Origin: an uncultured Collinsella sp.
Lineage (GTDB): Bacteria > Actinomycetota > Coriobacteriia > Coriobacteriales > Coriobacteriaceae
Direction: 5' to 3'
Length of the DNA stretch: 48,079 nt
NCBI GenBank assembly: GCA_958445065.1
Contig: CAUCQW010000020.1
Coordinates: 1-48,079 of the forward strand
Below, piece by piece: positions 1 to 7,189 of this stretch (positions are counted from its first letter, which is position 1; the number at the start of each line of letters is the position of its first letter). The translations under genes and the position numbers were made by a program. The notes below the pieces were generated by a model. It had not been told where the DNA came from. It worked only from the letters and a program-made list of their open reading frames with translations, and searched no databases.

Positions 1-1
1 G

Positions 2-736
2 TTGAACGGAAGCGGGAGCTACATCGTCTCTCTGTGCGATGGTAAAAACACCGTCGAAACAATCCTTAATCGGATGTGCGACAAGTTTCCAGACGCCAAT
101 CCGGACATGCTCAAATCTGACTTAGCCTCGGCAATGAGAGGTTTCAGCGTATCGAGACTAATAGGATGGGTCAAAACTCCGACCGAAAATGGCACACCCA
201 TTGCCGATGAGATTTGCGTGGACAATGGGACCCATATACGGCTTGCCCAAGAAAACGATATTCGCCTGATTTGCTCCCTGGCAAGCCAGGCGAGCTCATC
301 AGAACCAGAAAGTCCCACAATTGTCTACGGTTGGCCTCTTTCCGTCGAGCAGTATGAACGACCGCTAGAGGTGCGAAACGGATTGTTCAATCTGAGCAAG
401 GAATTTTTCATTGTATATGAGTCAGGGAGACCAACCGGTCTACTCGGCCTCGCCCCCTCCAGCAATCCCTTACTCAGATACGCAGACATCTGTCTTCTTT
501 TGTGCCCCGCAAGCATCGCCGTTCAATGTATTGCCGCTGCGGCCAGCTTCTATCGTCAAGAATTTTGCGATGTTCCCAATTTTTTCCACCTGAACCTAAC
601 CAGCAAGGAAATTGCATCAAACGAAGGAATTCGAAATCTTATCAATGAGCCAGAATTCACTTGCGCTGGCACTTTTCCAGGTGAGTGCAGCGACGGCGAC
701 TGCATGAATGTATACTGTTTTTCAGAAGTCTGTTAA
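2..736 (+). CDS. PqqD-like (RRE) domain fused to GNAT-like domain, 5' end cut by window
   Basis: The gene runs in from the window edge, so its true start is not visible; the first residues (LNGSGSYIVSLCDGKNTVE) already lie inside the domain. Residues 1-55 match the PqqD/RRE pattern (LN-x-G-x-x-I-x-x-L-x-DG-x-x-T-x-x-x-I, then a helix ending in a hydrophobic stretch), the fold that binds RiPP leader peptides for radical SAM enzymes. Residues 75-244 look like a GNAT acyltransferase: an IRLAQENDI start, a central beta pair (FFIVYESGRPTGLLGLAP) and a C-terminal strand pattern. I see no clear acetyl-CoA P-loop, so activity is uncertain. It ends 8 bases before the radical SAM gene, in operon arrangement. 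I infer leader recognition, with the GNAT part either modifying the product or giving self-protection. Confidence 0.6.
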   Translation: MNGSGSYIVSLCDGKNTVETILNRMCDKFPDANPDMLKSDLASAMRGFSVSRLIGWVKTPTENGTPIADEICVDNGTHIRLAQENDIRLICSLASQASSSEPESPTIVYGWPLSVEQYERPLEVRNGLFNLSKEFFIVYESGRPTGLLGLAPSSNPLLRYADICLLLCPASIAVQCIAAAASFYRQEFCDVPNFFHLNLTSKEIASNEGIRNLINEPEFTCAGTFPGECSDGDCMNVYCFSEVC

Positions 737-744
737 GAGGAACC

Positions 745-1833
745 ATGGGACGAGTTTCGGAAAACAAGTACACCAACGTTCTCAGAGCGCCACATCACGT
801 CGCCCTTGACATAACAAACAAGTGCAACTTGAGATGTCTGCACTGCTATAACAGCAGCGGCGAGAATGAGGTCATGCACGACGAGTTGACCTCAGATGAA
901 CTTTTTGTTTTCGCAAAGGAAATGGCAGACATGTCGCTTTACAGCATGTGTTTCTGTGGAGGAGAAACCTTGTTGCGCAGTAAAGATATCTTGCGCTGCC
1001 TTCCCATATTGCGAGATGGGAATGTTGCAGCGAGCCTGGTAACCAACGGGCTTCTCCTCACGGAATCCCTTCTCCGAGATTTAGAAGATTCCGGACTCAA
1101 AAGCATCCAATTTAGCCTAGACGGCATTGGGTCAGCTCACGATAGGCTGAGGGGACATGAGGGAGCCTTCGAAATCGTCGAAGAAGCAGTTGCCACCGTA
1201 CTCAACCATTCCGATTTGCACCTTGCTATCGCATTTACGCCCACGTCGTTCAACACCGAACAGTTTCCCGATGTCATCTCACTATTAGATGAGATTTTCA
1301 CCAAATCTAACAGGCCGAAGAGGACGCCGGGTGACTTTATCGAACTACGTGTCCAACCCCTCATGGTTTTGGGCCGTGCGCGAAAGAACACATTTATTAG
1401 ACCGGACTATTCCCAATACCGTACGTTGATTCACGCCATTCAAGAGGACGACTTCCTTCGGAAGCACCCGAATGTCCGACCGCAATGGGGCGACCCCGTC
1501 GACCATCTAATTCGCTTCTCTGATAACCGATATCTATTAGATCAGGTTTCAGTGCACGCAAACGGCGACATCGTCGTTTCTCCGTATATCCCGTTAGTGG
1601 TTGGCAACATCAGAAACCACCCTCTTGAGGATTACTGGAACAACGGACTTAGCTCAATTTGGTCCACAAAACTGGTTCAAGACCTCTGTAACCACATGTG
1701 GACCATTGACGACATGGAGCGTATGTCCGACACAATTTGCGATATAGATATGGGAGGTGATCTACACGTTGACCTGATTGATGATACCGCGGATGAACTG
1801 TTGAACTCATCGTTGAAGGAGATGTTGGGTTAA
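745..1833 (+). CDS. Radical SAM peptide-modifying enzyme with degenerate SPASM-like tail
   Basis: A 362-residue protein starting at the ATG at 745, which has an AAGAGG ribosome site just upstream; an earlier in-frame ATG at 685 lies inside the preceding gene. The radical SAM motif CNLRCLHC (CX3CX2C) is at residues 27-34, and CFCGGET is the usual glycine-rich SAM-binding strand. The C-terminal part (VHANGDIVVSPYIPLVVGNI, then a PLEDYWNNGL helix) follows the SPASM layout but lacks the cysteines that normally bind auxiliary iron-sulfur clusters; only two scattered cysteines follow. It sits between an RRE-containing protein and a short peptide whose ATG directly abuts its stop codon. The context suggests that it modifies that peptide. 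As the peptide has no cysteine, thioether chemistry is unlikely; carbon-carbon crosslinking or epimerisation are the alternatives. Confidence 0.85.
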   Translation: MGRVSENKYTNVLRAPHHVALDITNKCNLRCLHCYNSSGENEVMHDELTSDELFVFAKEMADMSLYSMCFCGGETLLRSKDILRCLPILRDGNVAASLVTNGLLLTESLLRDLEDSGLKSIQFSLDGIGSAHDRLRGHEGAFEIVEEAVATVLNHSDLHLAIAFTPTSFNTEQFPDVISLLDEIFTKSNRPKRTPGDFIELRVQPLMVLGRARKNTFIRPDYSQYRTLIHAIQEDDFLRKHPNVRPQWGDPVDHLIRFSDNRYLLDQVSVHANGDIVVSPYIPLVVGNIRNHPLEDYWNNGLSSIWSTKLVQDLCNHMWTIDDMERMSDTICDIDMGGDLHVDLIDDTADELLNSSLKEMLG

Positions 1834-2037
1834 ATGTACGAGAAGCCCGTAGTAGACAACATGAATCCGACCAGAGCATCGACTCTTGGAACGGAAACTT
1901 GGTTCGACATGTATTACATCGTGTGGGGAGCAAATGTGGCGGTCGGAGTCACCGCAGTTGGAGCCTATGAACTGGTCCTCATCACTTTTGCCGCAGCACT
2001 TCCCCTCAGCGAGCAAGGTGGCCAAGACGAGCAATGA
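1834..2037 (+). CDS. Candidate RiPP precursor peptide, cysteine-free
   Basis: A 67-residue peptide whose ATG immediately follows the stop codon of the radical SAM gene; an AAGGAG lies 12 bases upstream (1816-1821). It begins MYEKPVVDNM, like the YEKP-type openings seen in many short peptide precursors. Next comes an aromatic block (WFDMYYIVW, residues about 23-31), a small-residue Val/Ala/Gly/Thr stretch (ANVAVGVTAVGA), a hydrophobic stretch and a polar tail (SEQGGQDEQ). There is no cysteine. Its last bases overlap the next gene (ATGA). It could instead be a small single-pass membrane protein: residues 28-57 are hydrophobic enough. Position between the modifying enzyme and the membrane/export genes favours a precursor, but I recognise no named family. 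Confidence 0.55.
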   Translation: MYEKPVVDNMNPTRASTLGTETWFDMYYIVWGANVAVGVTAVGAYELVLITFAAALPLSEQGGQDEQ

Positions 2038-2375
2038 GTCCTGAAGCGCTAAGATCATCCATTGGCGGCATGGTAGGAGGAATCTGCTTTCTCGTTGTCG
2101 GGGTGTTAATGGTAAAGACCGGCAATCCCGGCCTGATTCACAGTTACCATATCGCTCATATTCCAAGCGAGAAGATTCCTCTTGTTGCCAGATTGGTCGG
2201 ACTCGGAATAGCGTTGACGGGAGCCGGTCTCGTTCTCGCGGGCATCATTGCCTTTGCGTCCCAAATCCCATTATCGGCATCGGCGGCTTTCATTCTGCCG
2301 CTCATCATAATCTTTGCCGGTCTTGGCGTCTCCTTGCTAACGATCGTAGTGTTCACATTTCGACCATGGTCATAA
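2034..2375 (+). CDS. Small three-helix membrane protein (DUF3784-like), possible immunity protein
   Basis: A 113-residue protein overlapping the precursor-like gene by four bases (ATGA), so translation is probably coupled. Three hydrophobic helices are evident (about residues 9-29, 52-76 and 83-108). The connecting segment HIPSEKIPLVARLVGLGIALTGAGLVLAGI resembles the layout of DUF3784/SdpI-type small membrane proteins, where a soluble loop with a Glu-Lys pair precedes the second helix. There is no signal peptide or enzymatic motif. SdpI-like proteins are known as immunity factors against membrane-active peptides, so self-immunity is a reasonable inference; a role in export or leader removal cannot be excluded. 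Confidence 0.5.
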   Translation: MSPEALRSSIGGMVGGICFLVVGVLMVKTGNPGLIHSYHIAHIPSEKIPLVARLVGLGIALTGAGLVLAGIIAFASQIPLSASAAFILPLIIIFAGLGVSLLTIVVFTFRPWS

Positions 2376-2440
2376 TGGATTTCCTATTGCATGAAACTTC
2401 AGGCGCATGCCCAACAAACAATGAAAAAATTTACAGCTTT

Positions 2441-2476
2441 AGTCGGACGGCTGTTTTATTTTTCAGCCGTCCGACT
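2441..2476. terminator. Perfect 13-bp stem hairpin, possible terminator
   Basis: AGTCGGACGGCTG at 2441-2453 pairs perfectly with CAGCCGTCCGACT at 2464-2476 around a T-rich 10-base loop. It follows the small membrane protein gene. No T-run follows the stem on the + strand, so it may be a weak terminator or an mRNA-end stabiliser that lets some transcription continue into the ABC transporter. Confidence 0.5.
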
Positions 2477-2608
2477 GCCGTGCGCGGCCTATTGATCGAA
2501 CATAAAATTCCCGTTTCTATGAGGATCCAGCTCGCAAAGACTCTCTATGGAAGCGCTCGTGCCGATTAGTCGCCGCTTCGTTTCCACCGAACCGCGGTGT
2601 AAGGTGTC

Positions 2609-2632
2609 ATCAGTTGGTATTTCATACCTGAT
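2609..2632. promoter_or_regulatory. Short imperfect inverted repeat upstream of ABC transporter
   Basis: ATCAG..GGTAT / ATACC..TGAT halves are centred about 15 bases upstream of the transporter start. It could be an operator or a leader hairpin; nothing else supports it. Confidence 0.2.
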
Positions 2633-2635
2633 AGA

Positions 2636-4285
2636 TTGGGGCCATTCTTGATTCGGTACGTCTTATCGAAGTTTAGTAAAACAAAGGGTGCTTTCACGTT
2701 CATTGCCATCACGACGATTGGAATCGCCCTTTCCTATGCCGCACCATATGTGAACGGAAAGTTCTTAGATTTCCTTCTTGCCAATCGCAGCGAGAAGGAT
2801 GCTGTGCTTTTTGCGCTCTTCGTAGCTTCAATAGGGGTCTTTTCTGCCTTATTTTCATATTTTGCAGGAACGTTATCTATCCGTATATCCACAAAGCTTT
2901 CTTTTGACCTACTCAGGGAAACCGTCTTGCGCTTTGAGCGAGTTAATTTTCTGACGAACCGAACAACCGACTCAGCCTATACGACGCAAAGGATTTTCAC
3001 TGACTCAGGTGTTGTTTCTTCTTTCGTTCTAACAAACTTTATCAGCGCTCCCCTGTCTGTTGTCGCCATTCCTTTCGTGTTGCTCGTCATATGGTCGGTT
3101 GATCCACTCCTCGCACTATTCTCCATCCTCCTTCTTGTGGCATATCTCTTCGTTATTACCGGATTGCGAAAGCTTCTATATAAAGTCATGTACGAGAAGA
3201 AGGAGGCAGATAGCGCTTTCTATGCCGTAATAGCATCGCAGTTGAATCAGATTCTCAACATTCAGTTAACGTCTTCATACAATAAAAGCGAGCTAGCACT
3301 TGACACCGGATTTGAAAAGTATTTTCCAAAGGTCTTGCACTCGGGAAAGCTCTCATTCTCACTAACATCGATTGACAGCCTTTTTGCTGCCGTGTTTCAA
3401 GCGATAATACTCATCGTATCCGGAGTGCGAATCATCAATGGAACCATGACGATAGGCGAATACACCATCGTCGGTGCATATTTTGCCGTCCAATTTAAAA
3501 CCTTGAAAAACACGATGAACCTGTTCAAGTCCTATCAGGATGCCAAGGCTTCGTGGGACAGGATGAGCGCCATGGGAAAGGTAGGACCGGAACCAGAGCA
3601 AGATCAGACAGGTTTAGTCAAGATTGACACAATAAATCGCATTTCTGTTTCCAAGTTGGATTTTACGGTACCCCTTCCAGACGGATCTCCCCGAAAGGTT
3701 CTTGACGGATTTTCCTTCGATTTCTCCGGCCCTGGAACATACTGCATAACCGGAGAAAATGGAAGAGGAAAAACGTCGCTCCTTTACCTGCTCCTTGGGC
3801 TGTATCCATCGGCAGGCAAAGTAACATACAACGACATGCCGATTGAAAAATGCAATTTGGATTACATACGTTCAGACACGATATCGTGCTGCCCCCAACC
3901 GTGCTTCGCTCCAGATGAGACGGTTCGGGACCTGTTGGATTATTTCAACACCCCATTTTTTACAAAGCACCAGCATATGAATGAGCTACCGTCGTTGACA
4001 ACCAGCATAGAGGGCTTGCTTGAGAAACGTTGTCCTGAACTTTCGGGTGGTGAGCTGCGCCGTGTATACTTGTGGTCGGCAATTTCCCGTAATCCATCAG
4101 TCTTGGTGCTCGATGAGCCTACAACTGGATTGGATGAAACAAGCCGAGCCGAACTCGCTTCGTATGTCAGAAACAACAAATTGAAACAGCTCATTATCAT
4201 TGTTTCACATGATAATGAGCTGGCAAATGCAGCGGAAACGATCGTCAGTCTAGATAACGCGTCACACCGTTGCGCAAATCGATAG
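2636..4285 (+). CDS. ABC exporter, fused membrane and ATPase domains
   Basis: A 549-residue half-transporter. Residues 1-300 form the membrane domain with about six hydrophobic helices. The ATPase domain has Walker A (GENGRGKT, about residue 372), a Q-loop (CCPQPCF), the LSGGE signature (about 468), Walker B with D-loop (VLVLDEPTTGLDE, about 490) and the H-loop (VSHD, about 523). There is no N-terminal C39 peptidase domain, so it cannot itself cut a double-glycine leader. The start is a TTG at 2636 with no good ribosome site; a TTG at 2648 has a GGGG upstream and is equally possible. It lies 260 bases downstream of the radical SAM peptide genes on the same strand and is the likely exporter of their product, probably as a homodimer. 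Confidence 0.85.
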   Translation: MGPFLIRYVLSKFSKTKGAFTFIAITTIGIALSYAAPYVNGKFLDFLLANRSEKDAVLFALFVASIGVFSALFSYFAGTLSIRISTKLSFDLLRETVLRFERVNFLTNRTTDSAYTTQRIFTDSGVVSSFVLTNFISAPLSVVAIPFVLLVIWSVDPLLALFSILLLVAYLFVITGLRKLLYKVMYEKKEADSAFYAVIASQLNQILNIQLTSSYNKSELALDTGFEKYFPKVLHSGKLSFSLTSIDSLFAAVFQAIILIVSGVRIINGTMTIGEYTIVGAYFAVQFKTLKNTMNLFKSYQDAKASWDRMSAMGKVGPEPEQDQTGLVKIDTINRISVSKLDFTVPLPDGSPRKVLDGFSFDFSGPGTYCITGENGRGKTSLLYLLLGLYPSAGKVTYNDMPIEKCNLDYIRSDTISCCPQPCFAPDETVRDLLDYFNTPFFTKHQHMNELPSLTTSIEGLLEKRCPELSGGELRRVYLWSAISRNPSVLVLDEPTTGLDETSRAELASYVRNNKLKQLIIIVSHDNELANAAETIVSLDNASHRCANR

Positions 4286-4321
4286 GACCGCATCGAGTCG
4301 CAGCAATTGCAGAAGGCTAAG

Positions 4322-4570
4322 CTATAATGATTGCCCTATACCCATGCGTATCTCAAGGCCTTCGATGATGATCCTTGATACCGTGGTGTTGTGTTCCGCC
4401 GCGTAGGTGCTCATCTCTTGCTTCTGCTCTTCCGTAACCCAAAAGGTGATGCACTCCCCTTTCTTGCGACTTGTCGAATCCCCTTTGTTTCGTGTGTCTT
4501 GATTACCCATGAGGGTCATGCTCGCCTCTCCAACGGGCATGACGCGGCGAGTTGGCTTCTTAATTGCCAC
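4322..4570 (-). CDS. Ribbon-helix-helix DNA-binding protein
   Basis: An 82-residue basic protein read from a GTG at 4570 with an AAGGAG seven bases upstream. The first 40 residues are polar and probably disordered. Residues 41-76 (ECITFWVTEEQKQEMSTYAAEHNTTVSRIIIEGLEIRM) follow the ribbon-helix-helix pattern of one beta strand and two helices found in plasmid mobilisation accessory proteins, MobC-like factors and some antitoxins. It points toward the ABC transporter and has no partner gene next to it, so toxin-antitoxin function is not supported. I regard it as a leftover of the mobile DNA in this block. Confidence 0.5.
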   Translation of the reverse strand: MAIKKPTRRVMPVGEASMTLMGNQDTRNKGDSTSRKKGECITFWVTEEQKQEMSTYAAEHNTTVSRIIIEGLEIRMGIGQSL

Positions 4571-4620
4571 CGTAAATCTCCTTATCCTCCTCGATGCCCT
4601 CCTTCACCTGTTTGAGTAAT

Positions 4621-4854
4621 TGTCCTCTTTGACACCGGCGATATTGCGCTTACACACCGTCCGCTCACATCCCGAATATTGCCGTTCGGCACCGCCGATA
4701 TTCCCGTCGGCACCGTCCCCCTGGTACGTTCCGGCTGTCCATGCAGCCGAGACCAAGGAGGTACAGCATGGCGAGAAGGATAAGGGCCAGGGAGGCCCTC
4801 AGGCTCCGTGCGTCCGGCCTGTCGCAGAACGCGATAGCCCGCGCGGCGCATTGA
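4621..4854 (+). mobile_element. Left end of an IS21-type insertion element (remnant)
   Basis: From TGTCCTCTTTGACACCGGCG onward there are three diverged direct repeats built around CACCGNCGATATTNCCGT, with their (G/A)ATATT cores at 4640, 4675 and 4697. They are followed by an AAGGAGGT ribosome site and the first 28 codons of an istA-like transposase. IS21 ends begin with TG and carry several such repeats, which fits. The rest of the element, including istB and the right end, is missing; the next sequence is an unrelated EcsC-type gene. Confidence 0.6.
4768..4854 (+). pseudogene. istA transposase fragment, IS21 family, N-terminus only
   Basis: Twenty-eight codons (MARRIRAREALRLRASGL and a QNAIARAAH tail) end at a TGA at 4852. 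The sequence is the N-terminal helix-turn-helix of IstA-like transposases, where L-S-x-x-x-I-A-R is the turn region. A perfect AAGGAGGT sits six bases upstream. A complete IstA has 400 or more residues, so only the first few percent remain and the protein cannot be active. Confidence 0.6.
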
Positions 4855-4866
4855 TTGGAAGGCTGT

Positions 4867-5905
4867 ATGGACGTCAGGCTGCTTGGAAAGAAAAACGAGG
4901 GCGAGGGCCTTGGGGTCGCTGTTCTCGTTGATTCGGCTTTTGCAGAGTTAAAAGACAAGAGCGATGAGCAGTTGGCGGAGGCCCAGAGATTTTTGATTGA
5001 CTTTATGAAAAAAGTTGCTCGGCTAAAGGGAGTGAGAATTGATCGGCCCCATTTCCTCCGCTCGGAGCTGAGGAGGAAGGGTGTCCATAAAGATGTCGGC
5101 GAGTTTGCCGTGGAAACGACCCCCGTTACCGCCGGAATCGATGTGGGCCTGATCGATAGAATTGCTAGAGAAGTAATTGATTATGAGGCAAAGAAGTCAA
5201 CCGCCTTTTCCTTTGCAGCGGGTCTTCCCGGAGGTGTCGCGATGGTGGGCACCATTCCTGCCGATATTACGTAATACTACGTGCACGCATTCAGGATTAT
5301 GCAGAAACTGGCATACCTGTATGGCTGGCAGACCTTTTTTGAAGAATGTGACGACGTTGATGACGAGACTCTCTACGAAATGGCAGTGTTGCTCGGTGTG
5401 ATGATGGGTGTAGGCAGCGCGAATTCGATGCTAACCGTAATCGCCAAAAACGCCCAAGAGGCGGTCGCGAAAAAGGTCGCTCGCCAGTCGCTAACCAAGA
5501 CCAGTTGGTATCCGATCCTGAAGAAGCTCTTGAGCTTCATGGGTATCAAGATAACAAAGCAGACGGTGGGGGATGCCGCTGGCAAGGTTGTTGTGGGCGT
5601 CGGTGGCGTAATCTCTGGTGCTATCACCTTTATGGGTCTTTCAAAGGGGTCGGCGCGCTTGTGTAGGCAGCTTAAGTGCTTGCCGCAGGCAAACGAGCGG
5701 ATTCCTGGCACTGGGTACTATGAAAAGGATGAGGCCGCGGTTGCCAAGAAGAGGATTGACGTAGCGGAACCCCTCTTTATCGAAAAGTTCGGATTTTACT
5801 CCCATATTCTACGGCTCTATTGTTGAATATGCTGACCGGCTGGAGGAGTCACTGGCGACTGGAGAAGCGAAGCTGGATGCATATAATCCGGACGTTCTTC
5901 TCTGA
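4867..5905 (+). pseudogene. EcsC-family protein, broken by a stop codon and a frameshift
   Basis: The reading frame gives residues resembling EcsC-type proteins (RIAREVIDYEAKKSTAF, AGLPGGVAMVGTIPADIT). It then meets TAA at 5272-5274 and continues in the same frame with YYVHAFRIMQKLAYLYGW, the usual continuation of this family after a Gln. A single C-to-T change (CAA to TAA) explains the stop. Near 5810 the frame ends in LRLYC-stop, while the neighbouring frame reads FYGSIVEYADRLEESL and on to a TGA at 5903, so a second, frameshifting lesion is likely. EcsC-family proteins are membrane-associated with poorly known function. The gene begins right after the IS21 stub (ATG 4867; a TTG at 4855 is also possible), so its own upstream region may have been lost. 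Confidence 0.65.
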
Positions 5906-6052
5906 TACTCAGCGGAATTAGGCTATGCGTAACAGGATTGTTGTTCGATCTAATGTGAACGTTGGATGATGCTAACTATTTATGGAAAACAGTTAAAAAA
6001 GTTTTTCACCCCTTTTTCACTCCTCGGAGAAGGAGGAAAGAGACGCGAAAAC

Positions 6053-6086
6053 AAAAAAGCTCAGAAGCAATTACGCTTCTGAGCTG
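6053..6086 (-). terminator. Intrinsic terminator of tRNA-Thr
   Basis: AGCTCAGAAGC (6058-6068) pairs perfectly with GCTTCTGAGCT (6075-6085); on the minus strand the stem is followed by six Ts. It lies 12 bases past the encoded CCA end of the tRNA. Confidence 0.9.
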
Positions 6087-6097
6087 CACTAATGCAA

Positions 6098-6173
6098 TGG
6101 AGCCAGCGACCGGGCTCGAACCGGTGACCCCCGCTTTACGAGAGCGGTGCTCTACCAACTGAGCTACGCTGGC
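6098..6173 (-). tRNA. tRNA-Thr (anticodon CGU)
   Basis: Read on the minus strand, the acceptor stem is GCCAGCG/CGCTGGC, the D loop has AGTTGGTAGA, and the anticodon stem CCGCT/AGCGG holds the loop CTCGTAA, so the anticodon is CGU (reads ACG). The T arm is ACCGG-TTCGAGC-CCGGT and CCA is encoded. The 3' end faces the accessory block at 1-6050, the orientation expected when islands use a tRNA gene as attachment site. I found no second copy of the tRNA 3' end within the window. Confidence 0.95.
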
Positions 6174-6212
6174 GGCCATATGATGACGCAACTGAGGCGT
6201 CAACGGCTGTCT

Positions 6213-6241
6213 ATGATACGGGACATCGCACATCCGCGCAA
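6213..6241 (-). promoter_or_regulatory. Promoter of tRNA-Thr
   Basis: On the minus strand TTGCGC (-35) is separated by 17 bases from TATCAT (-10), placing the transcript start about 35 bases upstream of the mature tRNA 5' end. Confidence 0.7.
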
Positions 6242-6380
6242 GTGTTCTGACGGCTTTTCTCACTTTAAATGCACTAATATTAGAGGCGTGATGTCTGCAG
6301 TGCCCATTTGTTACTTGACCTGCTGTTGAGTTGGTGGTCGACGTCCCGCTCGTATGGGTCTCAAACAGAATGGGGCAGCC

Positions 6381-6863
6381 ATGGCTCAACCCAAGATTCT
6401 TCTTACGCGTATCGATGACCGTTTCATTTACGGGCAAGACGTTGAGCTGTGGAACGAAGCCGTGGGTTCCAACCTTGTCCTAATCGTCAACGATGAGATC
6501 GCGGCGGATTCGCGCCAATGGGCACCAATGAGGGTGGCGGTGCCAGAAGGCGTTTGGACGCGGTTTTTCTCGGTGCAAAGGACTATCGACATCATTCATA
6601 CCGCAACGCCGCGTCAATGGATCTTGATCATAGTGGCCTCACCCGCCGATGCGCTCGCGCTGGTTAAGGGTGGTGTGCCAATAACCAAGATCAGCATTGG
6701 CCATATGCAGGCAGGGGAGGGCAAGCGCTCTGCAACGCCTACCATTGCCGTAGACGATACGGACATCGCCGCCTTCAAAGAGTTGCAAAAGCTCGGCATA
6801 GAGCTAGAAATCCGCTATCTCCCCAGTTCCGCCCCCGACCCCATTGGCAATCTGTTCAACTGA
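6381..6863 (+). CDS. PTS mannose/sorbose-type EIIB-like protein without the phosphorylated His
   Basis: A 160-residue protein starting MAQPKILLTRIDDRFIYGQD. The family (PTS IIB of the mannose/fructose/sorbose group) begins with the same RIDDRLIHGQ segment, in which the His is phosphorylated by EIIA and passes the phosphate to sugar. Here that position (residue 17) is Tyr. The rest keeps the family layout (LVLIVNDEIAAD, VPEGV, ISIGHM, ending in an EIRYLPS strand). An earlier ATG at 6354 would add nine residues, but the family normally starts just before ILLTR. No EIIA, EIIC or EIID gene is adjacent. It may therefore be a regulatory or sugar-phosphate sensing relative rather than a transporter component. 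Confidence 0.75.
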   Translation: MAQPKILLTRIDDRFIYGQDVELWNEAVGSNLVLIVNDEIAADSRQWAPMRVAVPEGVWTRFFSVQRTIDIIHTATPRQWILIIVASPADALALVKGGVPITKISIGHMQAGEGKRSATPTIAVDDTDIAAFKELQKLGIELEIRYLPSSAPDPIGNLFN

Positions 6864-6930
6864 TCCCTTGGGGACGGAGGAAAACGGATCATTTTGCCCT
6901 TGCGAGGGACGCGCGCGATACCGCCTGTCA

Positions 6931-7082
6931 AAAACTATGTCCATTTACTACGTTTGATCGGCTATCGCCGAGCATGTCGAATTTGAGAAAAACAAAACCG
7001 CAGGTATACTGCTCACAAATGTAACAAAAACCGGTGCATGGTCGAGCATCCCGGGCTAAACGTAGTAAATGGGCATAGTTTT
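6931..7082. repeat. Intergenic element bounded by 25-base inverted repeats
   Basis: AAAACTATGTCCATTTACTA... at 6931-6955 is matched in inverse orientation at 7058-7082 with one mismatch in 25. The 102-base centre has no open frame. It fills most of the 326-base gap between the EIIB-like gene and galM. The size and symmetry are like a MITE or a large RNA hairpin. Confidence 0.6.
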
Positions 7083-7127
7083 GATATGTCACTCATACAG
7101 TCACAGAAAAAACGAGCCTAAAAGATG

Positions 7128-7163
7128 AAAAAGCGCCCGCTGGCGGTGGTGCCGGCGGGCGCT
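7128..7163 (-). terminator. Terminator of galM
   Basis: AGCGCCCGCTGGC (7132-7144) pairs with GCCGGCGGGCGCT (7151-7163) with one G-T wobble; on the minus strand five Ts follow. Confidence 0.85.
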
Positions 7164-7189
7164 GCTGTGCGATATGTCGCGTTGCGGGC

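Noticed and set aside
685..744. Upstream ATG for the radical SAM gene
   Set aside because: It lies inside the preceding gene without a ribosome site, while the ATG at 745 has AAGAGG and gives the normal domain start.
2366..2569. 67-residue frame after the small membrane protein
   Set aside because: It runs straight through the 13-bp hairpin, has no ribosome site and no family character.
4582..4851. 89-residue minus-strand frame over the IS21 end
   Set aside because: It covers the terminal repeats and the antisense of istA; Arg/Pro/Gly-rich shadow composition.
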